The notes beneath the pieces are model-generated. The model searched no databases, was not told the origin of the DNA, and was given only the letters and a program-made list of their open reading frames with translations. The translations under genes and the position numbers were made by a program. Positions 56,791-64,000 of a stretch of DNA of 64,000 nucleotides are shown here, piece by piece (the first letter of the stretch is position 1; each line of letters begins with the position of its first letter). Source of the DNA: Lithodes maja (lineage: Eukaryota; Arthropoda; Malacostraca; Decapoda; Lithodidae); contig JBAKBP010013138.1 in assembly GCA_037953745.1 (NCBI GenBank), positions 1 through 64,000 on the forward strand, read 5' to 3'.

Positions 56791-58498
56791 ACTGGGAGCC
56801 ACCGTGCCTCACGAACATCCACGATGCGAAGGCCAACGAGGTCCGTAGGTCTCCAACCTGGCTCAAGTGGAAGTTGGAGAGAGGGAGAGGGACCGGACTC
56901 GGGCACCACCGCTTCAACTGGGAGTACCAAGCCTGGGCCGGCCACAGAGGCGCTATTAGCCAGACTCTGCCGCGGTACAGCCGCAGCCTTGCGAGGACTT
57001 TGCACATCAACAGTGCGTCTGGTGGCGGAAATATGTATATCGACTGCCACCTGCTCCAGTCTTCCATGAAAGCGTCCGGACCCCCCTCCGGAGTACGAGT
57101 CCGGAGGGATAGGTACCGAGGCAACTTGCGCGTCTCCTTCGATGCGAACAAGTCGACCTCTGGAACACCCCAGGAGGCCGCGAGGTCGTCGAATACAGTC
57201 TGTTTCATCGCCCATTCTACAAGAACGCCCTGTCCTCTCGACAGGGCGTCCGCCCAGAGGTTGGCAGTCCCGGGCAGGTAGGAGGCGTGCAGGGAGATGT
57301 TGTGTCGGTTCGCGAGGAAGAACAACTTCTCGGAGATCCCCAACAGAGTCAAAGACCTGGAGGACCCCTGCTTTTGGATACAGTGGACAGCTGTCTGATT
57401 GTCCATCCTGAAGGCCACCGACCGGCCCCGAAGGGCCAGCGCGTGGTCCCTCAGGAAGAACAAGGGAACCAACAGTTCGAGGGCATTGATGTGTAGGTGT
57501 GTGTGTCCCACCCATCTGCCGTGATGTTGATGTCCCAGGTTGGATTGATAACCCCACCCTACCTCGCTCGACGCATCTGTATCCACCCAGATCGTCGGCG
57601 GGGGGGCGGTCCAGGGCACAGCCGCAGAGAGCGTGCCCCGAGCAACCCAGTGTCCTAAGTGTCTGTGAATGGTATGCGGGATCGGCATGAGCCGATCCAT
57701 AGGGGCCAACGGAAACACCTTGTTGCCCATGAGTATTAGGTGGCGCAGCCTGAGCCTCCCTAAGGGAATGGTCAGAGCAGCCCAATTCAGTGAACCCACT
57801 AACGAGTCCCAGATCCTCCTCGTGAGGGAGACCGAGTGCAACACGGCGAAGACCTTCCTGCGAAGTTTCACCGCGTTTGGCTGACTCTGGGTTACCGTAG
57901 CGTTGGTCAGATCCCATTCGAGACCTACCCACGTCACGACACGCGACGGGGTCAGGCGTGACTTGGGAATATTGATTTTGAACCCTAACTGTGTGATGTG
58001 TTGAACTACTGTGAGGGTGTCGTGGACGCACTGTTCTAGGGTGTCTGAAACTATCAACCAGTCGTCCAAGTAAAACAGGACCTGGAGGCCGCTCCTGAGG
58101 AGAGGATCCAGAGCCTGCTTCACCAGTTTCGAGAAGATCCGCGGCACGATGTTGACACCGAAGGGAAGTCTGTCGAACATGAACACACGAACGGAAGTCT
58201 GAACGACCAAGAATCGCTGGAAACAAGGATGGATAGGAACGTGCCAATACGCATCCTTAAGGTCCAGCGACACTACCCACGACAGAGGTCGCAGGGCCAG
58301 TCGTACCTGGTGCACCGTCAGCATCCGAAACCGTGTGTTCACGATGTGCCCGTTGAGGGCCGACAGATCCACTACCGGTCGCATCGCGTCGCAGTCCTTC
58401 TTCGGTACCAGAAACACACGGGAGAGGAAAACCGGTTGACCGGCTTTCACCTCCTTGACGATTCCCTGCTCGTGCATGGATGTAATCACGTCGGCCAC
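56774..58498 (-). CDS. DIRS1-like reverse transcriptase-RNase H
   Basis: An uninterrupted 574-codon frame from the first Met in this phase; coding probably continues upstream (RPVSSEVADV). RT: VFLVPKKD (28-35), VSLDLKDAYWHVPIHP (76-91), LPFG (111-114), FYLDDWLIV (142-150). RNase H: WVDTDASSEVGWG (D306), HINALEL (E341), RMDNQTAV (D366), LWADALSR (D417), all four acidic residues kept. The order gag, RT-RH, YR and the motif style (DLKDAYWHV) identify DIRS rather than Gypsy. DIRS1-like elements are known to be common in decapod genomes. Confidence 0.9.
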   Translation of the reverse strand: MADVITSMHEQGIVKEVKAGQPVFLSRVFLVPKKDCDAMRPVVDLSALNGHIVNTRFRMLTVHQVRLALRPLSWVVSLDLKDAYWHVPIHPCFQRFLVVQTSVRVFMFDRLPFGVNIVPRIFSKLVKQALDPLLRSGLQVLFYLDDWLIVSDTLEQCVHDTLTVVQHITQLGFKINIPKSRLTPSRVVTWVGLEWDLTNATVTQSQPNAVKLRRKVFAVLHSVSLTRRIWDSLVGSLNWAALTIPLGRLRLRHLILMGNKVFPLAPMDRLMPIPHTIHRHLGHWVARGTLSAAVPWTAPPPTIWVDTDASSEVGWGYQSNLGHQHHGRWVGHTHLHINALELLVPLFFLRDHALALRGRSVAFRMDNQTAVHCIQKQGSSRSLTLLGISEKLFFLANRHNISLHASYLPGTANLWADALSRGQGVLVEWAMKQTVFDDLAASWGVPEVDLFASKETRKLPRYLSLRTRTPEGGPDAFMEDWSRWQSIYIFPPPDALLMCKVLARLRLYRGRVWLIAPLWPAQAWYSQLKRWCPSPVPLPLSNFHLSQVGDLRTSLAFASWMFVRHGGSQSTDGT

Positions 58499-58716
58499 CT
58501 CCGAAGAGACAGGCCGGCTTCGTTGACAAGAGCTGAGTGGGGGTCTGGACTTCCATCTCCAGGTTAGACCCCTCCGTGCAATCTTCCGCCCCCACGTCCC
58601 TCGCGGCCACCGAGGGGCGCAAGGGCGAAAACAACCTGTGGGAGCCCCCGAGATGAAGTGAGCGACCCTTTCGGCGAGGCGAGAAGGAGAACAAGGAGGA
58701 GACCGACCTGGAGAAC

Positions 58717-59700
58717 CTACACATTTTTTGACGTGGAGGGTCCCCCGGTACGGTCCCTGCGGTCATAAGAGCCACGTTGACCTCCTCTACCCCCCCCACC
58801 TCGGCGAAAAGGGCGGGTCACCCCATCCCCTGTCCGTCTCGCGTCTGACCCCGTCGAAGTGCGTCCGGAAGTGGAAGGCTGGCCAGCCCCTTCTCGGCGG
58901 GGATGAAAGGGAGCAGGAGCAGAAGTGCGAGGCGGAACCAACGCTCTGGCCGGCAACTTCCCTTTCCTGCGCCCTTTCTTGGCGGCAGCACTGGCGGCAG
59001 CACCCCGAAGAGGACCGGCAGAAGGACAGGACTGCGAAGACCCTGGTCGCGACACAGCGCGTCTTTGCGTGTCGTTAGCAGGGTCCGCTGACAGAGAAGC
59101 GTAGCGTTCCCAAGCATCCTGCGCAAAAAGCCCCGATGTATAGAGCTCAGAGTACAACAAACCCTGACGAATATCCAAGGGGGCTTTCCGGCAGAACGAG
59201 GACCTTACCGTCTGGCGTTGTCGAGTTGCCTCGCACAAAACCGCCTTCAGCTCGGGAACCAAAGACACCGCGAGCTGAAGGTGGATCCGCCGAACGTGGT
59301 CCAAACCCTCACGAAGATTGCCAGGTGCAGTCGCCTCGATAAGCCGCAGGTGGTGAACAGACGTCTGGAGGGAACCTAAAAGACAAGATAATAAGTTCGC
59401 CACCCTCTGCCGCAAGGTAAAATCCCTGTCGACAGAGGACTTATCTGGGTGAGAGAAGAACGGGTTAGCAATAGCACAAATTTCAAGTTTGGGCGCGCTG
59501 ATCCAGGACCAGAACTTGCCATCCAATCCGCCGACAGATACAAGAGGAGGCAAAAGCAGTGATTACTCCGCGGGGGAGGGACTGAAACAGATCTGTCGAC
59601 GGAACGGTTGGCGAATTCTAAGGCCTCAGCAAACCAGGCCTCCAATGGGAGAGGATTATCGAGCACGACGGCTCAGCTTAGGAATTACAGTCTGAGCCTC
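58717..59700 (-). pseudogene. DIRS Gag-like protein, 5' truncated and frameshifted
   Basis: The 278-codon frame from 59553 holds a helical part (FTLRQRVANLLSCLL, LREGLDHVRRIHLQLAVSL) and a basic Arg/Gly-rich C-terminus (KKGRRKGKLPARA, RRGGGGRGGQRGSYDRR), likely nucleic-acid binding. The upstream part (PLPLEAWFAEALEFANRS) is in a different frame at 59666-59570, so a frameshift separates them. Homology ends near 59700, before a left terminal repeat. Family assigned by position. Confidence 0.7.
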
Positions 59701-59793
59701 ACTATAGTCTGTTTATTGCCAGCTGACGGTAATTTGTCCTGTCCTCATGCTGATTACCGAGCTATTACGAAGGTTTTGAAGCGACATATGTTG

Positions 59794-60159
59794 TTAAGGG
59801 GGGATAGTTCACTTTTTGGGCGATTTTTGCATGTATTAATTATTTTTCTAGTTTCCTCCATAGACCTCCACCAAATAAAAAAAAAACATCCATTATATCA
59901 CCCTTCTAGATTAATTTGTACATTTTTCGGTAGAAAAATGTCCCGGTCGAAGGGCGGTTCTTCCATTACAGGCTCACTATCGTTCGCCAGGGAAAAAATC
60001 GACACCTAAATAACACGACAGGCCTAAATATTGACGAAGAAATGGTGCGAAAGGTCTTAAAATCAGTAACTAATGGGGCAAACATCTTAACATCTGAAAA
60101 CTAATGGGGCTAAACATGCGGGAGAAAAGTGACCAGAAAAACGACCCATGTCGCCTTAA
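59794..60159 (+). mobile_element. Family B TTAA MITE, full length
   Basis: TTAAGGGGGGATAG is at 59794 and the right end is ACCCATGTCGCCTTAA (TTAA 60156-60159). The full set of family signatures is present (TTTGTACATTTTTCGGTAG, GGTCGAAGG, ACGACAGGCC, GGGGCTAAACATG). 366 bp. Confidence 0.78.
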
Positions 60160-60302
60160 TGAGTTAAAATAGGTCTTCAGAGGCTATCAACCCCTCTGGA
60201 TTAATAAGCCAGCACACTGTAAGTAAGTCAAGAATAAGGTCAGGACTGGAGCCCCTTTTTGAGAACTCCAGTTCCTTGTAAATTTTAAAAACTTGTTAAA
60301 CT

Positions 60303-60428
60303 GTGTTGATAGCGTAATGCATAAGTGGGCGGAATTTCGATATGAGTATCCTAGGTTGAGTCCTTGGAGTGCCACATGTATTTGTTGATTTCATTAATTG
60401 AGTTTAGGAGTGAAGTTGGTTGGTGGAA
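60303..60428 (+). mobile_element. tRNA-derived SINE copy
   Basis: It has GTTGATAGCGTAATGCATAA, a B box weakened to TAGGTTGAGTCCTTGG, and the tail ACATGTATTTGTTGATTTCA...GTTGGTTGGTGGAAAAC. Confidence 0.72.
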
Positions 60429-60725
60429 AACATTTAATAATTTACATGATGTAGAGACATTGTAGTTTCATATTTTTCTATTAAATCTCGATAAATCAGT
60501 TGTTAAGAGATTCAATTTAGCAACAGCTGGAAAGAACAGACTGGTTCGGCACCCAATGAACCTGTAACGAACACAAACGAGACACTACATAGCGCCATGT
60601 TTGATCCCAGATGCTTCAGAACTTGGCTTTTAAGTTATATTAAAAGATTCCAATAGATGTATTCTCCAGGTCACAAATTATGGTAGGGACTCTTTGAAGT
60701 TATCTCGGGCTGAATCAAATAGTCC

Positions 60726-61030
60726 TTAAGGGGAGGTATCTAGTTATTTGTATATTGATGTATTTACCATTACTATTTGTTTTTTTTTAGTTTCCTCCTC
60801 AGATCTCCATCAAGCGGCAAAAAAAAAAAAAAAAAAAAAAAAATTGAGATAGATATGTGCAATTTCCGGTAGAAAATTGCCCAGGCCGAAGGACGGTTCC
60901 CCCCGGAATTGCAGGCTCACTATAATCGCCGGGATAATATCAACACCTGCATGGGACAAAAGGTCTTATAATCGCTAAACTAGTGGAGCGAATGTCTTAA
61001 AATCTCAAATGAATGGGGCTAAAAACGTTT
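60726..61030 (+). mobile_element. Family B TTAA MITE, right end eroded, with internal polyA run
   Basis: It starts TTAAGGGGAGGTATCTAG at 60726. Internal signatures are TGCAATTTCCGGTAG, AGGCCGAAGG and ATGGGACAAAAGG. A 23-base A run lies near 60821-60843. Confidence 0.68.
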
Positions 61031-61150
61031 CCCGCAAGTGGACAAAACCCAATGGACAAAAACCAAGTGGACAAAACCCCAATGGACAAAACACAACCCC
61101 AGTACATGAACAGTGGACAAAACCCAAGTCACCACCATCCCAACCTAACT
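61031..61150. repeat. Short GTGGACAAAACCCAA tandem repeat
   Basis: Six to seven imperfect 15-17 bp units (61037-61130). Confidence 0.75.
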
Positions 61151-61740
61151 AACCAGGGTTAAGTGGAGTGTGGAGTGTGAATAATATAATGTAATGTGCG
61201 TTCGTAACCATACAAGTGTTTTATTTTATATTTTATTATGTGAGACTAGGGTTTTGTCCAGTTATGATATACAAGATTAGGTTTCTGTCCCCTGAGGTTA
61301 TGTCCGGATACTTCTCTCTCTCTCTCCACACACTCACACACACACCCAGAGGATAATAAACCTAACATAACCTAGTCTAACCTATTTTGCTGTTACTATC
61401 GAAACTTTCCTTGCATACAGCCCATGATCCACCACTACTCTTCAATGAACTATCAACATCCACCCCACTCAACTTCAATTTTGTTCAACCGTATACTGCG
61501 GCACCGTCTGCAGGATCCACACACTCACACTCTAACATCAATAAACTAGAGGCCACACAAAACAAAGGTGCATGATAAATCAGACGTGATCACAGGCACA
61601 CTACATTTGTCACTTTGCTCACAAGAAGACAAATACACAGACAACAAATATTATACAAAATCACTAAAAACATAGTAGACATAGACAAAGATATATATTT
61701 ACACCCTACAAGTATACGATTTACGAGATGCAGCCACAAC
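61151..61740. other. Spacer with CT/CA microsatellite; no gene recognised
   Basis: (TCTC)n and (CACA)n lie at about 61314-61347. A 62-codon frame at 61387-61575 has no recognisable motif. Confidence 0.35.
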
Positions 61741-61749
61741 CTAAAATAC

Positions 61750-62575
61750 CACACCTATCAGGCAAGCACAGACATAATACCACACCTATCAGGCAAGCAC
61801 AGACATAATACCACACTATCAGGCAAGCACAGACATAATACCACACCTATCAGGCAAGCACAGACATAATACCACACCTATCAGGCAAACACAGACATAA
61901 TACCACACCTATAAGGCAAGCACAGACATAATATCACACCTATCAGGCAAGCACAGACATAATACCACACCTATCAGGCAAGCACAGACATAATACCACA
62001 CCTATCAGGCAAGCACAGGCATAATACCACACCTATCAGGCAAGCACAGACATAATACCACACCCATCAGGCAAGCACAGACATAATACCACACCTATCA
62101 GGCAAGCACAGACATAATACCACACCTATCAGGCAAGCACAGACATAATACCACACCTATCAGGCAAGCACAGACATAATACCACACCCATCAGGCATGC
62201 ACAGACATAATACCACACCTATCAGGCAAGCACAGACATAATACCACACCTATCAGGCAAGCACAGACATAATACCACACCGATCAGGCAAGCACAGACA
62301 TAATACCACACCTATCAGGCAAGCACAGACATAATACCACACCCATCAGGCAAGCACAGACATACTACCACACCTATCAGGCAAGCACAGACATAATACC
62401 ACACCTATCAGGCAAACACAGACATATTACCACACCTATCAGGCAAGCACAGACATAATACCACACCTATCAGGCAAGCACAGACATAATACCACACCCA
62501 TCAGGCAAGCACAGACATAATACCACACCTATCAGGCAAGCACAGACATAATACCACACCTATCAGGAAAGCACA
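61750..62575 (+). repeat. 31-bp minisatellite, about 26-27 copies
   Basis: The unit is CATAATACCACACCTATCAG + GCAAGCACAGA, with CCCATCAGG, GGCAAACAC and one 30-bp variants. It runs straight into LINE coding sequence at about 62580. Confidence 0.95.
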
Positions 62576-62582
62576 GACAGAC

Positions 62583-64000
62583 ATGTCTATCTTTCCCCTA
62601 ACTCTACCAACTTTCCTAAATTCTTTGACTATCTAAACTCTACAGTGGAACACATTCTATCCATTTCTCCTTTCTCAGAAATCTCCATCTTAGGAGATTT
62701 CAACGTTCACCACTGCCAATGGCTCTCCTCTCACACTACTGATCCACCTGGTGAACTAGCCTATGTCTTTTCTATCCTAAATGACCTAGAGCAGTTAGTT
62801 CAGCAACCCCCCCGTATCCCGGATCGCATCGGAGATCGGCCCAACATTCTTGACCTGTTTCTAACTTCTAACCCTTCTTCTTATACTGTCGATCTTTTCT
62901 CTCCTTTGGGCTCCTCCGACCATAAACTTATCTGTCACCTGTCCTATCTCTCCAGTACAGCCACCCGATCCTCCTAGCCGGCGGCGCTTGTAGCACTTTG
63001 GCGCTGCCGACTGGGAGGCTCTTCGGCAGTACTTCTTTGATTTCCCATGGAATGATTTCTGCTTCCATGGCCGAGGACCCTCGGAGAGTGCTGAACGCAT
63101 TACCGAGGTAATCCTATCGGGCATGGAAGCATACATTCCATTCTCTTTCTCTCAGACTAATGCTAAAAAATCTTGGTTTACTCACGCCTGTTCTACTGCT
63201 GTCCGCAATAAGGAGGAAGCATTCAAACGGTACCGACGCCTTAAAACTCAAGACTCTCATTCTTCATATGTTTCTGCCCGGAATCAAGCCAAATCTGTTC
63301 TTCGACTTGCCAAACACTCTTTCATCAATAATAAATGCACTGAACTATCCAACTCTAGCTCTTCCCAAGCTTTCTGGCATCTAGCCAAAAACCTCTCCAA
63401 CAATTTCTCTTCCTCGTCTTTCCCTCCCCTTTCCCACTCTGATGGCACAACCATCACTTCTTCCTCTGACAAAGCTAAACTCTTCGCTCAAACTTTTGCT
63501 AGAAACTCCACCTTGGATGATTCCGGTGCTATTCCTCCCTCTCCGCCCTCCTCTCTCTTACTTATGCCTAATATCCTAATCTCTTCTAAAGATGTACTTT
63601 CTACCCTCTCTGGGCTTAACACTAGTAAGGCGTACGGTCCGGACGGTGTTCCTCCTGTTGTTCTCAAAAACTGTGCTTCCGTGCTGACTCCCTGCCTAGG
63701 CAAACTCTTTCGTCTCTGTCTATCCTCTAACGTCTTCCCTTCATGCTGGAAGTTTGCTCACATTCAACCTGTCCCAAAGAAGGGTGACCGCTCTCAACCC
63801 TCCAACTATCGTCCAATTGCTCTTATCTCTTGTCTTTCTAAAGTTTTTGAAACTATTCTTGCTTCCAAATTTCTTAAGCATTTCTCTTCTCATAATCTGC
63901 TCTCAGATCGCCAGTATGGCTTCCTTAAGGGTCGCTCTACTGGTGATATTCTTTCATATCTTACTAACTCTTGGTCATCCTCCTTTCGGGACTTCGGTGA
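62583..64000 (+). mobile_element. LINE ORF2: endonuclease C-terminus and RT N-terminus, running off the window
   Basis: Endonuclease (APE type): ISILGDFNVHHCQWL (62685-62730), RPNILDLFLTSNPS and PLGSSDHKLI (to about 62935). A stop at 62975-62977 and a frame change follow. From about 63005 to the window end a single frame stays open: ADWEALRQYFFDFPW, KKSWFTHACSTAVRNKEEAF, SKAYGPDGVPPVVLK (RT motif 0/1), FAHIQPVPKKGD, NYRPIALISCLSKVFE and RQYGFLKGRSTGD. This is a Jockey/CR1-superfamily layout. The endonuclease N-terminus is replaced by the 31-bp minisatellite, so the copy is 5'-truncated or interrupted. Confidence 0.88.

Noticed and set aside
55836..58247. A single 803-codon protein on the minus strand
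   Set aside because: The first ~489 codons are an alternative phase of the DIRS RT frame with no domain; only the C-terminal ~314 residues are the recombinase.
26743..60428. tRNA genes at 26743, 38831, 60303 and minus-strand 21642/21833
   Set aside because: B boxes are good but acceptor and anticodon arms do not fold properly, and copies share a non-tRNA tail; they are SINEs.

Overview
The window looks like repeat-rich, gene-poor nuclear DNA from an arthropod, most likely a decapod crustacean. That assignment is inference. It rests on abundant microsatellites (GATA, GA, AAT), many TTAA-ended MITEs, a DIRS1-like element (known to be widespread in decapods), a Penelope-like element with a permuted domain order, and the absence of any recognisable host gene. 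I found no rRNA, no functional tRNA, no CRISPR array and no prokaryotic operon structure. Nearly every recognisable coding sequence belongs to a mobile element, and most are broken.

Layout. 1-5603: the 3' part of a Ty3/Gypsy-type LTR element with an open gag-protease frame, a reduced and shuffled pol, a polypurine tract and a putative 1.8-kb 3' LTR. 5604-9735: a 27-bp satellite of about 153 copies. 9.8-15 kb: nested DNA-transposon material, including a TTAA MITE with its own empty site, four tandem tRNA-like units, a Tc1/mariner-type MITE interrupted by a second MITE, a piggyBac-like element whose frame keeps both ends of the transposase but not the DDE core, and a 384-bp foldback. 15.6-16.7 kb: GATA-type microsatellite. 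17-18.1 kb: a duplicated promoter-like segment. 18985-20700: a TTAA MITE whose right terminus is amplified into exactly 31 units of 50 bp. 20.8-31 kb: MITEs, SINEs and AT-rich DNA. 31-41.7 kb: minisatellites and two tandem-duplication systems.

42.9-46 kb: decayed Gypsy pol followed by a LINE RT fragment. 46.4-46.7 kb: a foldback with a hammerhead-like motif. 47.4-48.3 kb: an intact Tc1-type MITE and a LINE tail. 49.3-52.85 kb (minus): a Naiad-like Penelope element (GIY-YIG before RT) split by a LINE fragment. 54.88-59.7 kb (minus): a DIRS1-like element with gag, RT/RNase H, tyrosine recombinase and terminal inverted/complementary repeats. 59.8-61 kb: two more TTAA MITEs and a SINE. 61.7-64 kb: a 31-bp minisatellite running directly into a 5'-truncated LINE that continues past the window.

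There is no pathway to reconstruct; the coherent story is the interplay of mobile elements. TTAA-targeting elements are repeatedly nested or abutted, one MITE end has become a satellite, and several elements keep long open frames after losing catalytic domains.
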